11,348 nucleotides of DNA from CAWAMD01 sp963783045 (GTDB taxonomy: Bacteria > Actinomycetota > Nitriliruptoria > Nitriliruptorales > Nitriliruptoraceae), in assembly GCA_963783045.1 (NCBI GenBank), contig CAWAMD010000007.1, positions 1 through 11,348 of the forward strand, written 5' to 3'. This document shows, one piece after another, positions 1 to 6,591 of the stretch. Position numbers and translations under genes: made by a program. Each line of letters opens with the position of its first letter. The first letter of the stretch is position 1. A model generated the notes under the pieces. It searched no databases and was not told the origin of the DNA. It worked only from the letters and a program-made list of their open reading frames with translations.

Positions 1-606
1 GAGATCGTCCGGATCGGCGGTCGTGTCTCCCAGGTCGTCGTCGCGCTCGGCGCCAGCCCGGACGCCTCCCGGGCCTGGCCGGACGCGCTGGTCGCCGGGA
101 ACCTGGCCGTCACCGGTCGGGCCCCGATCGTGCTCGTGCAGCCCGACGGCGTCCCGGCGGCGAGCATGGCCGCGATCCGGCGGGTGCTCGCCGGCCGGCA
201 GGTGTGGATCACGGGCGGCGACCGTGCGGTGCATCCGGCCACCGAGCAGCAGCTGCGCGACGCCGGCTACGACGTGCGGCGGCTCGCCGGGCCCGACCGC
301 TACGCGACGGCCGTCACCGTCGTCGAGGAGGCCCGCCGCCAGGGAGCGTCCGTCGCGCCGACCGTGCTCGCGTCCGGCCTCAACTTCCCGGACGCGCTCG
401 TGGCCGTGCCGGTCGCCTGGAAGCTCGGCGGGGTCCTCCTGCTGGTCGACGCGACCGACCTCGATCACTCGGACGTGACGGGCGCGTGGCTGACGGTGCA
501 TCGCGACGCGGTCGACGACGCCTACCTGGCCGGTGGGGCCGGGGCGATCGCCGACCGCGTCCGGCTCCAGGTCTTCGACCGGATCCAGGACCGGCCGGCG
601 CGCTGA
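1..606 (+). CDS. C-terminal part of a cell-wall-binding repeat 2 family protein (5' end outside window)
   Basis: The reading frame is open from base 1 and stops with TGA at 604-606, giving about 201 residues of a longer protein. It shows at least two copies of the cell-wall-binding type 2 pattern (PF04122 style). The first contains WPDALVAGNLA and then APIVLVQ. The second, better copy contains RLAGPDRYATA (from residue 94), VLASGLNFPDALVAVPVA and GGVLLLVD. The tail has a third partial unit (DAYLAGGAGAIADRV) and ends soon after. In known proteins these repeats hold secreted proteins on the wall of Gram-positive bacteria, next to a catalytic or adhesive domain. That domain and the signal peptide would lie upstream of the window, so the actual activity cannot be told. 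A perfect hairpin follows 10 bases after the stop, so the gene probably ends its transcript. Confidence 0.9.
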   Translation, partial: EIVRIGGRVSQVVVALGASPDASRAWPDALVAGNLAVTGRAPIVLVQPDGVPAASMAAIRRVLAGRQVWITGGDRAVHPATEQQLRDAGYDVRRLAGPDRYATAVTVVEEARRQGASVAPTVLASGLNFPDALVAVPVAWKLGGVLLLVDATDLDHSDVTGAWLTVHRDAVDDAYLAGGAGAIADRVRLQVFDRIQDRPAR

Positions 607-616
607 CGCCCCGCGA

Positions 617-636
617 GCCACCGCGGATGCGGTGGC
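617..636 (+). terminator. Hairpin after the cell-wall-binding gene, likely terminator
   Basis: GCCACCGC (617-624) and GCGGTGGC (629-636) pair perfectly over 8 bp around the loop GGAT. It starts 10 bases after the stop codon of the upstream gene and ends 22 bases before the next start. There is no T run, which is common for hairpin terminators in high-GC actinomycetes. The terminator role is inferred from position and symmetry. Its right arm lies close to where the -35 region of the next gene would be. Confidence 0.6.
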
Positions 637-645
637 CGGAGGCGC

Positions 646-651
646 TACCGT
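646..651 (+). promoter_or_regulatory. -10 element of a probable leaderless promoter for the hotdog gene
   Basis: TACCGT fits the actinobacterial TAnnnT -10 pattern and lies exactly seven bases before the ATG at 659. That is the spacing seen when transcription starts at the first base of the start codon. The only purine-rich SD-like run (GGAGG, 638-642) is 16 bases from the ATG, too far to be a normal ribosome site, which supports a leaderless mRNA. No good -35 hexamer is visible. This is an inference from pattern and spacing. Confidence 0.5.
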
Positions 652-658
652 CGGGCCC

Positions 659-1516
659 ATGAGCACGACACGATCCCCGGCCGCCTGGCTGCCCGCCGGA
701 CCGGAGCCTCTCGGCCTCTGGTTGGGCGCCGACGCGAGCGTGGACGACGACGGCTGGCTGTCCCGCGGGCTCGTCGCCGACCCGCACCTGCACGGGCCCC
801 GCGGGATCCTGCAGGGCGGCCTCGCGGTCGGTGCGCTGCTGGCCGCGGCCCGGCTCGGCGACCGCTTCGACGCACCGCCGACCGCCGTCGACGCCCGCCT
901 GCACGCCCCGACGCCGCTCGACACGCCGGTCACCGCGAGGATCCGGGCCACCGCGGCCGCCCACTACGACGCCGTGACCGTCGCGGGGGACACCACCCTG
1001 GTCGCCGGGACGGTCGAGCTGGCCGGGCACGAGCCGGCCCCGCGGGTACCGGACCTGCACGCGCTCGCGACCGTGCCGCTGCCCGCACCGCACTCCCAGG
1101 ACGCCTTCCCGCACTGCTGGGTCTGTGGACCCGACAACGACGACGGGCTCCGGCTGCTGCCCGCGTGGCACACCGACGAGCAGATCGTCACCGGCTGGAT
1201 CCCCGACGACGACCACGACGACGGCCGCGGCTTCGTGCACCCGGTCGTCGTCGCCGCCGTGCTCGACTGCCCCACCGTGTGGGCGTCCATGCAGCACATC
1301 CGCGCCCTGGGGTGTGTCGGCTCGCTGCTCGGCGGCTACCACGTCCAGTACTTCGCCAGCCCCCGGATCGGCGAGCCGCTGCGCACGGTCGCCCGCTTCG
1401 ACAGCGCCGACGGCCGCAAGATCCGCGCCCGCTCCGCACTCGTCGACGAGGACGGCGTCGTCTACGCGACGGCGTCCGCGTTCCAGCTGGCCGTCACCGA
1501 CATCCCGCGCCGCTGA
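659..1516 (+). CDS. Hotdog-fold thioesterase-like protein (probable double hotdog)
   Basis: This is a 285-residue protein starting at ATG 659. The frame is open further upstream, but that stretch overlaps the previous gene and its hairpin. The N-terminal half has the hotdog-type stretch RGILQGGLAVGALLAAA (residues 48-64), where a long helix follows a glycine-rich turn. The second half begins with HCWVCGPDNDDGLRLLP (152-168), a CxxCG-x-x-N-x-x-GL motif common in PaaI-like thioesterases. It continues with GFVHPVVVAAVLDCPTVWA (191-209) and ends in strands typical of the fold (YHVQYFASPRIGEPLRT, then ARSALVDEDGVVYATASAFQL). Two such halves suggest a tandem hotdog acting on acyl-CoA or a similar thioester in the cytoplasm. 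The substrate is unknown, and no acid or histidine in the expected catalytic place could be confirmed by eye. It stands alone, converging with the permease gene downstream. Confidence 0.75.
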   Translation: MSTTRSPAAWLPAGPEPLGLWLGADASVDDDGWLSRGLVADPHLHGPRGILQGGLAVGALLAAARLGDRFDAPPTAVDARLHAPTPLDTPVTARIRATAAAHYDAVTVAGDTTLVAGTVELAGHEPAPRVPDLHALATVPLPAPHSQDAFPHCWVCGPDNDDGLRLLPAWHTDEQIVTGWIPDDDHDDGRGFVHPVVVAAVLDCPTVWASMQHIRALGCVGSLLGGYHVQYFASPRIGEPLRTVARFDSADGRKIRARSALVDEDGVVYATASAFQLAVTDIPRR

Positions 1517-1545
1517 GCTCGTCCGCGCCACGGGCAACCCGGCGA

Positions 1546-2361
1546 CTAGCCGACCAGCAGCAGCCGGACGGCAGCGACGGTCAGCGCCGCGAGCAGGAGC
1601 CGGACGAAGGTCTCCTCGCTGATGCGACCGAGGACCGCCTTGCCGACGCGGTTGCCGACGATGACGGTGGCCGCCGCGAGCGCGCTCGCCGGGGCGCTGG
1701 CGAGGGTCAGCACACCGGTCAGCGCGAACACCCCCGTCTTGATGGCGTGGACGGTCCCGTTCGTTGCCGCGTTTGTGGCCGCGAAGTCGCCCTTGGTGAG
1801 CCGGCGCGCGTGCAGGTACGGGGCGCTGATGGGCCCGGCCCCGCCGACGACGGCGGACAGCCCACCGAGCACCAGACCCACCGGCAGCCCGAACCAGGCT
1901 GCGATCGGCTCCTCGGGGGCGTCGTGGACCGCCACGCCGCGGCCCCGTCGCCGCAGCCGGCGCGCCAGCTCGACCGTGACGAAGCCGAGCAGCAGCACCG
2001 CCATACCGACCTGGATCGCCCGGGCGGGCAGGTCCTTCAGCAGGAATGCGCCGAGCAGGGCCGTCGGGACGGCACCGGCGAGCACCCAGATGACCGCCTC
2101 CGCGTCGAGCCGGCGCCGGAACATCGCGACGCGGCTGGCGTTGCCGACGGCCAGCACGGGGGCGGTCAGCCCGACGACGGTGCGCGGGTCGAGGAACCCG
2201 GACAGCAGGGCGATGAGGACGATGCCACCACCGATGCCCGCCACCGTGGTGATGAGTCCGGCGACCAGGCCACCGAGCCCGGCGAGGAGCAGGAGCGGCA
2301 GGCCGGTCAGCTGCGTTCGACCAGGAACGTCTTCGCGTACCGGCCGAGGTCGTCGTTCCAC
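1546..2361 (-). CDS. TSUP family membrane permease (TauE/SafE-like)
   Basis: This is an integral membrane protein of 271 residues if read from the GTG at 2361. It has about seven to eight hydrophobic segments in two halves. The first half carries the family signature GLITTVAGIGGGIVLIALL (35-53) and PVLAVGNASRVAMFRR (68-83). The second repeats it as GLPVGLVLGGLSAVVGGAGPISAPYL (158-183), followed by NAATNGTVHAIKTGVFALTG. A charged loop (residues about 134-152) separates the halves. Known members move sulfite, sulfoacetate or other small organic anions, usually outward, but the substrate here is unknown. The start is uncertain. The GTG overlaps the upstream acetyltransferase gene by 55 bases and adds a charged N-terminus of about 17 residues. 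A CTG at 2310 would begin right at the first membrane helix (254 residues) and overlap the upstream stop as CTGA. Either way the two genes look translationally coupled. Confidence 0.88.
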   Translation of the reverse strand: MERRPRPVREDVPGRTQLTGLPLLLLAGLGGLVAGLITTVAGIGGGIVLIALLSGFLDPRTVVGLTAPVLAVGNASRVAMFRRRLDAEAVIWVLAGAVPTALLGAFLLKDLPARAIQVGMAVLLLGFVTVELARRLRRRGRGVAVHDAPEEPIAAWFGLPVGLVLGGLSAVVGGAGPISAPYLHARRLTKGDFAATNAATNGTVHAIKTGVFALTGVLTLASAPASALAAATVIVGNRVGKAVLGRISEETFVRLLLAALTVAAVRLLLVG

Positions 2362-3191
2362 TCGTTGACGACCTCGAGCCGGCCGTCCTGCCGGCGCTGG
2401 ACGCGCGCCCGGCCGCTGCCGGTGACGACCTCGTGGCCGTCGGCCTTGTCGAGGTCGGCGACGAAGCGGTACGTCAGCACGTCGTCGACGAGGATGCCCG
2501 CGAGCTCTCCCTCGGTGATGTGCCCGCCGTGGTACCGGGCGATGGCGCGACGTCCCTCCTGCAGGAACCGGTAGACGAGGGTCACGCCCTCGGGGAGGCG
2601 GCTGCCCTCCATGACCTCCTCGACGGCGAAGGTCAGCCCGTGCAGGTCGTAGCCGTGCTCGTCGGCGCGGTGACGGCCGGCCTCCCAGTCGGCGCGGGTC
2701 AGCGCGTAGCCCCACTCGGCCGCGACGCTGCCGTCGGCCTGCCGGAACGAGTCGCGGTAGCGGGCCTCCATCCGGAAGCCGGCGCGTGCGAAGGCGCGCT
2801 GCATGGGGATGTGGTGCTCGTGCGTCCGACCGGTCAGCCGCTGCAGCGACGGTGTCTCGGCGAAGTGGTGGTCGGCGAGCTGGCGGAGCGCCTCACGGGC
2901 GATCCCGCGGCCGCGCGACGCCTGGCCGAGCTGGACGGTGATCTGGCCGTCGCCGCTGCGCAGCTCGGTGACGAGTGCGAACCCGCCCGGGTCGCCGTCG
3001 ACGATGACGGCCCAACCCCAGCGCTCGTCGCTGGCCCACAGCCCTTCGTCGAGCTCGGCGGCGAGCTTCTCGACGTGCCACCCCTGCGCATGGGCGAGAT
3101 GCGACTGCGTCGACTCGTCGACGGCGACGAGCCATGGGGCGTCCTCGGACGTCAGCATGCGAAGGTGGACCTCGGGACGCTCGAGCGTCAT
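2307..3191 (-). CDS. GNAT family N-acetyltransferase fused to a small beta-strand-rich C-terminal domain
   Basis: This is a 294-residue protein from ATG 3191, with a strong SD (AGGGGGGA, 3199-3206) seven bases upstream. Residues about 8-170 look like a RimJ/RimL-type GNAT domain: LRMLTSEDAPWLV at the start, WAVIVDGDPGGFALVTELR as the central strands, and the acetyl-CoA loop QASRGRGIAREAL (90-102). The end strand is AFARAGFRMEARYRDSF. Residues about 200-294 do not belong to GNAT. They run VTLVYRFLQEGRRAIARYHGG, then EGELAGILVDDVLTYRF and RLEVVNEWNDDLGRYAKTFLVE. This pattern resembles a family of stand-alone bacterial proteins of about 110 residues, often labelled N-acetylglutamate synthase in databases, with the order YxQEG, YxGG, G-x-L-x-G, RY, and a late ExW. 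The acetyl acceptor is unknown. The stop overlaps the permease start, so the two are probably one operon. Confidence 0.85.
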   Translation of the reverse strand: MTLERPEVHLRMLTSEDAPWLVAVDESTQSHLAHAQGWHVEKLAAELDEGLWASDERWGWAVIVDGDPGGFALVTELRSGDGQITVQLGQASRGRGIAREALRQLADHHFAETPSLQRLTGRTHEHHIPMQRAFARAGFRMEARYRDSFRQADGSVAAEWGYALTRADWEAGRHRADEHGYDLHGLTFAVEEVMEGSRLPEGVTLVYRFLQEGRRAIARYHGGHITEGELAGILVDDVLTYRFVADLDKADGHEVVTGSGRARVQRRQDGRLEVVNEWNDDLGRYAKTFLVERS

Positions 3192-3198
3192 CGCTCAG

Positions 3199-3206
3199 TC
3201 CCCCCT
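3199..3206 (-). promoter_or_regulatory. Shine-Dalgarno site of the GNAT gene
   Basis: On the minus strand the sequence reads AGGGGGGA, seven bases before the ATG at 3191. It is the strongest purine run in the region and fixes the start choice for the acetyltransferase. Confidence 0.6.
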
Positions 3207-3294
3207 GTGTGGATCTGCGCGGCGGTTGAAGCGCGGACGTCTGCCCACGGCAGGCCGTCGGGCAGCGGCGCCACACGTCGGATCGAGACGCGCC

Positions 3295-3314
3295 GGCACC
3301 GTGCACATGGTGCC
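3295..3314. repeat. Inverted repeat in the divergent GNAT/amidase region, possible operator
   Basis: GGCACC (3295-3300) and GGTGCC (3309-3314) form 6-bp arms around an 8-base centre that itself holds the palindrome GTGCAC. It lies about 100 bp from each divergent start codon (3191 on the minus strand, 3416 on the plus strand), in a 224-bp non-coding stretch. A smaller CTGCC/GGCAG repeat is at 3241-3253. The arms are short for this base composition, so an operator role is only a possibility. Confidence 0.3.
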
Positions 3315-3358
3315 AGATGACGGGCGGCCCTGCCGACGGCCGTCCGCGGCGGCGCGGG

Positions 3359-3364
3359 TACCCT
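3359..3364 (+). promoter_or_regulatory. Possible -10 element for the amidase gene
   Basis: TACCCT fits the TAnnnT pattern and is the best such match in the divergent intergenic region on this strand. It would give a 5' leader of about 45 bases before the GTG at 3416. No clear -35 hexamer is found 16-18 bases upstream. Confidence 0.3.
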
Positions 3365-3415
3365 CCGCCTCGCCGCCCGCCGCCCACCGCCCGCCGCCCC
3401 GACCCGGAGACGCTC

Positions 3416-4780
3416 GTGACCACGCCGCTGACCGGACGGACCGCCGCCGACCTCGCTGCGCTCGTGCGGGCGGGGGAGGCCGACCCGGTGGCGGTGGTGC
3501 GAGCCCACCTCGACCGCATCGCGGCCCGAGACCGCAGCATCGGCGCGTTCGAGGTCGTCCTTCCGGAGGCCGCCCTCGAGGAGGCGGCCGCGCTGGCCGA
3601 CCGGGACGACCTCGCCGACCTCCCCCTGGCGGGGGTGCCGGTGGCGATCAAGGACGTCGTCGACGTGGCCGGGAGCCCCACCCGCTTCGGTTCGACCGCC
3701 ACCTCGCCCGACCCGGCGAACCACGACGACGTCACGGTGGCCCGGCTGCGTGCGGCCGGCGCGGTCGTCGTCGGCAAGACGCGTGGCCCCGAGCTGGCGA
3801 TCTGGCCGATGACGGACAACGCACGGGGCGCCGCCGTCAACCCCTGGGATCCCCGCTACGTGTCGGGTGGCTCGTCGGGTGGCAGCGCCGCGGCGGTCGC
3901 CGCCGGGATGGTGCCGATCGCGCTGGGCTCGGACGGCCTCGGCTCGATCCGCATCCCGTCGGCGGCGTGTGGCGTCTTCGGCATCAAGCCGGGGTCGGGG
4001 GTCGTGCCGCTGCACGTCTCGGGGCGCGACGAGCACTGGTACGGGATGAGCCAGTACGGGCCGATCGCCACGACGGTCACCGACGCGGCCCTCATGCTCG
4101 CCGTGCTGGCGGACCGCGACCCCGTCGAGCCGGCGCCGCCGACGGACGCCCTGTCGGTCGCCGTGTCGGTGGCGCCCCCGGCCCCCGGGGTCCTGGTCGG
4201 CCGCGAGCAGCGTCTGGCGGTGGCCGGCGCCGGCCGTGCGCTGCGGCGCGCCGGGCACCAGGTCGCCCGCGCCGCGGTGCCCTACCGGCTCGCCGACACG
4301 CTCGCCGTCACGGCCCGGTGGGTCCAGGGGGTCGCACGTGACGTTGAGGACTTCGGGCTCGACCTCGACGCCCTCGAGCCACGCACCCGCGTCCACGCCC
4401 GGCTGGGGCAGTGGTCGGCAGCGCGCTGGCCCGCCGACCCGGCGCACGCGGCGGCGTTCCGGGCGCGGCTCGCGCCCTTCTTCGCCGAGCACGACGTGCT
4501 GCTCACGCCGACGGTGGCGAGCCGCCCGCCGCGTGCGAAGGACTGGCACCGCCGGTCGTGGGCCGCGAACCTCTACGCCGCGCTCAACTACGCGCCCTTC
4601 CCGTCGCCGTGGAACCTCGCGGACATGCCCGCCGCCTCGGTACCCGCCGGGCTCGACCGGCACGGCCTGCCGCTCGCGGTGCAGGTCGTGGCTCCGCACG
4701 GCCGCGAGGAGCTCGTGCTCGCCGTCGCCGCGCAGCTCGAGCGGCTCGAGCCCTGGCAGCGCCTCGCCGTTCCCCACTGA
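3416..4780 (+). CDS. Amidase signature family hydrolase
   Basis: This is a 454-residue protein starting at GTG 3416, five bases after GGAGA (3406-3410). The frame is open upstream, but that part is low-complexity proline and arginine without family similarity. The amidase-signature Ser-cisSer-Lys triad is complete. Lys79 is in GVPVAIKDVVDV. The cis-Ser is Ser153 in SGGSSGGSAAAVAAG. The nucleophile is Ser177 in GSDGLGSIRIPSAACGVFGIKP. The spacing of 24 between the two serines matches the family. The C-terminal end has PFPSPWNLADMPAASVPAG and LPLAVQVVAP, also usual. The length suits single-domain amidases. It is not clearly GatA: no gatC or gatB is nearby and the sequence between the core motifs is generic. 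It is expected to hydrolyse a carboxamide in the cytoplasm, substrate unknown. It is transcribed away from the GNAT gene. Confidence 0.92.
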   Translation: MTTPLTGRTAADLAALVRAGEADPVAVVRAHLDRIAARDRSIGAFEVVLPEAALEEAAALADRDDLADLPLAGVPVAIKDVVDVAGSPTRFGSTATSPDPANHDDVTVARLRAAGAVVVGKTRGPELAIWPMTDNARGAAVNPWDPRYVSGGSSGGSAAAVAAGMVPIALGSDGLGSIRIPSAACGVFGIKPGSGVVPLHVSGRDEHWYGMSQYGPIATTVTDAALMLAVLADRDPVEPAPPTDALSVAVSVAPPAPGVLVGREQRLAVAGAGRALRRAGHQVARAAVPYRLADTLAVTARWVQGVARDVEDFGLDLDALEPRTRVHARLGQWSAARWPADPAHAAAFRARLAPFFAEHDVLLTPTVASRPPRAKDWHRRSWAANLYAALNYAPFPSPWNLADMPAASVPAGLDRHGLPLAVQVVAPHGREELVLAVAAQLERLEPWQRLAVPH

Positions 4781-4923
4781 CCTGCGCGTCGCAGCGCACG
4801 CCGCGGGCGGGACGCCTCAAGTGTTGGTGTCGCCTGCCGACGGGGGAGAGGCCGCATCGGAGGAGCGTCATCGCCGCCACCACCAGCCGTGCGTCGCGTA
4901 CCGGACGGGTGCGCGATGCTCGC

Positions 4924-6330
4924 ATGCGCGGGTCGCGGCGGCTCTTCGCCCGCTTCGTGCTGCGGATGCTCGTGGCGTTCCTGCTCGTGGGCGTGGTGCT
5001 CCACCTGACGCTGACGGCCGTCGTCCGGCACCAGCAGCTGCAGTACGCCGAGTCGTACGCGCGGTTCACGACCGAGCACGTCATCGCGCCGAAGGTCACC
5101 TCGGGCGACCTGCGCCGGCCGATGCTGCCGGAGCGCTACGCCCATCTGCGCCGGGTCTTCCAGGAGGAGCTGCGCACCGGTGACGTCACCGACGTGACGG
5201 TGTGGCGGCCGGACGGCACGGTCGTGTTCTCGGAGGACTCGACGTTGATCGGCCGACGGTTCGTCGGCGTCGAGGCGAAGCTCGCCCGGGTGCTGACCCG
5301 CGGGTCGGAGACGCGCATCGGCGGGCCGCCCGCGGTCGCCGCCGCCGATCCTGCGCCGGACACGTCGGGCGGCGGGTCGGCGCTGGCGCCGGAGGTCCAG
5401 ACCCTCGTGGCGGTGCCCGCCACGGCGACCACGCCCGCCTTCGTTGCCGAGGTATCCCAGGACTACGGCCCCATGCACGCCGTGGCGGTCGCGGCCCTGT
5501 GGCGGCTCGACGCCACGCTCGGACTCGGACTGCTGCTCCTGTTCGCGCTCGTCGTCCCGCTGGTGCGTCGCGCCGGACGGCAGCTGCACGCCCAGGCCGG
5601 CGAGCTGGCCGTCCACCTCGAGCGCGAGCGCGCCACCGTGGAGCGGCTGACCGAGCTCGACCGGACCAAGAGCCACATCCTGACCGCGGTGTCACACGAG
5701 CTGCGGACGCCGCTGACGGTCGTGCGGGGCGTCGCCGACCTGCTCCACCGGCACGGCGACGACCTGTCCCACGAGCATCGCGAACGGCTCGTCGACGGGC
5801 TGAACGAGCACGCCCTGCGGCTGGACCGCATGCTCGGCGACCTGCTCGACGTCGACCGGCTGTCCCGGGGGACGGTGGCGGCCCAGCGTCGTCCCACGAA
5901 TCTGCGGGTGCTCGTGCGCCGGGTGGTGCGCGAGGCCGGCGTGAGCGGGCACGAGGTCCACGTCACGGTCCCCGACGATCTCGAGGTGCCCGTGGACGCC
6001 GGGCAGGTGGAGCGCATCCTCGAGAACCTGCTGCGAAACGCCGACCGGCACACGCCCGAGGACACACCCATCTGGGTGCGGGCCGAGGTGGGATCCGAGG
6101 CGACGCTGCTGGTGGTCGAGGACGCGGGGCCCGGGATCGCGGCCGACGACCGCACACGGATCTTCGAGCCCTTCGTGCACGGACCCGACGTGCCCTCCTA
6201 CTCGCCGGGAACGGGCATCGGGCTGGCGCTCGTCGCCCGGCTCGCGGAGCTGCACGGTGGGCGGGCGTGGGTCGAGGAGCGCCCCGGGGGCGGAGCCTCC
6301 TTCCGGGTCCTGCTCGCCCACGCCGGCTGA
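4924..6330 (+). CDS. Membrane sensor histidine kinase with extracytoplasmic sensing domain
   Basis: This is a 468-residue protein if started at ATG 4924; an in-frame GTG at 4909 would add five residues, and neither has a clear ribosome site. A basic N-terminus leads into membrane helix 1 (about 10-30). An outside domain follows (about 35-185), with VTVWRPDGTVVFSEDSTLIGRRF, a pattern typical of CACHE-like sensors. It also has a Pro/Ala/Gly-rich insert at about 134-158. Helix 2 is about 196-214. No full HAMP domain follows, only a coiled-coil linker of about 35 residues. The kinase core is standard: phospho-acceptor His258 in SHELRTPLT, N-box ILENLLRNADRHTP (365-378), G1 box VVEDAGPGIA, F box IFEPFVHG, and G2 box GTGIGLALVARLAELHGG (429-446). 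No response regulator lies beside it in the window, so its partner and signal are unknown. Confidence 0.93.
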   Translation: MRGSRRLFARFVLRMLVAFLLVGVVLHLTLTAVVRHQQLQYAESYARFTTEHVIAPKVTSGDLRRPMLPERYAHLRRVFQEELRTGDVTDVTVWRPDGTVVFSEDSTLIGRRFVGVEAKLARVLTRGSETRIGGPPAVAAADPAPDTSGGGSALAPEVQTLVAVPATATTPAFVAEVSQDYGPMHAVAVAALWRLDATLGLGLLLLFALVVPLVRRAGRQLHAQAGELAVHLERERATVERLTELDRTKSHILTAVSHELRTPLTVVRGVADLLHRHGDDLSHEHRERLVDGLNEHALRLDRMLGDLLDVDRLSRGTVAAQRRPTNLRVLVRRVVREAGVSGHEVHVTVPDDLEVPVDAGQVERILENLLRNADRHTPEDTPIWVRAEVGSEATLLVVEDAGPGIAADDRTRIFEPFVHGPDVPSYSPGTGIGLALVARLAELHGGRAWVEERPGGGASFRVLLAHAG

Positions 6331-6486
6331 GCCGCCTCGCTGACGCTGCGTGCATGTCGCTCACGGTGTGCGTTCACGGCACGGCGGCGGACGGCTCGCG
6401 GCCGCGCGGGCGCCCGGTCCGTTCGTTCCCGTCGTCCGAGCGCGCGCTCAGCGCAACGTTCGCAACCAGCAAGCAGTGGAGAAGGC

Positions 6487-6495
6487 TGTGGACAA
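6487..6495 (-). promoter_or_regulatory. DnaA-box 9-mer upstream of nrdJ
   Basis: Plus-strand TGTGGACAA is the exact complement of TTGTCCACA, the form of the DnaA box favoured in high-GC actinomycetes. A poor second match (TGTGGAGAC, 6543-6551) lies 56 bases on. A single 9-mer can occur by chance. However, in Escherichia coli DnaA boxes in the nrdAB promoter tie nucleotide supply to replication, so a site here would make sense. The role is inferred. Confidence 0.4.
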
Positions 6496-6549
6496 CCTGT
6501 GCGTAGCGGGTGGGTGTGCGGTGGAGGAGCTGGGCAAAGACCTGTGGAG

Positions 6550-6565
6550 ACACAACATCTTGTGG
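6550..6565. promoter_or_regulatory. NrdR box 1 upstream of nrdJ
   Basis: ACACAACATCTTGTGG matches the published NrdR-box consensus acaCwAtATaTwGtgt at 13 of 16 positions by hand count, and is nearly palindromic. NrdR is the ATP/dATP-sensing repressor of ribonucleotide reductase genes in most bacteria and usually binds two such boxes about three helical turns apart. The position, about 150 bases before the nrdJ start codon, fits if the promoter lies here with a long leader. No nrdR gene is in the window. Confidence 0.6.
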
Positions 6566-6568
6566 TCG

Positions 6569-6574
6569 TACACT
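6569..6574 (+). promoter_or_regulatory. Possible -10 hexamer of nrdJ between the two NrdR-like boxes
   Basis: TACACT fits the TAnnnT form. A weak -35 candidate, TGGAGA (6545-6550), lies 18 bases upstream. This would put both NrdR-like boxes over the core promoter and leave a leader of about 130 bases before the ATG. The -35 matches TTGACA at only four of six positions, so this is a suggestion only. Confidence 0.3.
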
Positions 6575-6591
6575 GGTGGGAGCCACCAGTG
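6571..6591. repeat. Perfect 9-bp inverted repeat in the nrdJ control region
   Basis: CACTGGTGG (6571-6579) and CCACCAGTG (6583-6591) are perfect complements around the centre GAG. In RNA this would be a stable hairpin; in DNA it looks like a palindromic operator. It overlaps the suggested -10 hexamer on the left and NrdR-like box 2 on the right. It could therefore be the true binding site of another regulator, or a leader hairpin of the nrdJ mRNA. Confidence 0.55.

Noticed and set aside
1517..1545. Bidirectional terminator between the convergent hotdog and TSUP genes
   Set aside because: The 29-base gap contains no clear inverted repeat.
1165..2574. A 469-codon plus-strand open frame across the hotdog, TSUP and GNAT genes
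   Set aside because: It spans three genes with clear motifs in other frames; its translation is Arg/Gln/Glu-rich without structure.
3188..4777. A 529-codon minus-strand open frame opposite the amidase
   Set aside because: Low-complexity Arg/Gly-rich translation, no motif; the plus-strand amidase has a complete catalytic triad.
4783..4798. TGCGC/GCGCA inverted repeat just after the amidase stop as a terminator
   Set aside because: Only 5-bp arms with a 6-base loop, expected by chance in this composition.
4588..5676. A 362-codon minus-strand open frame across the amidase end and kinase start
   Set aside because: It runs across two unrelated real genes and the gap between them, and has no recognisable domain.
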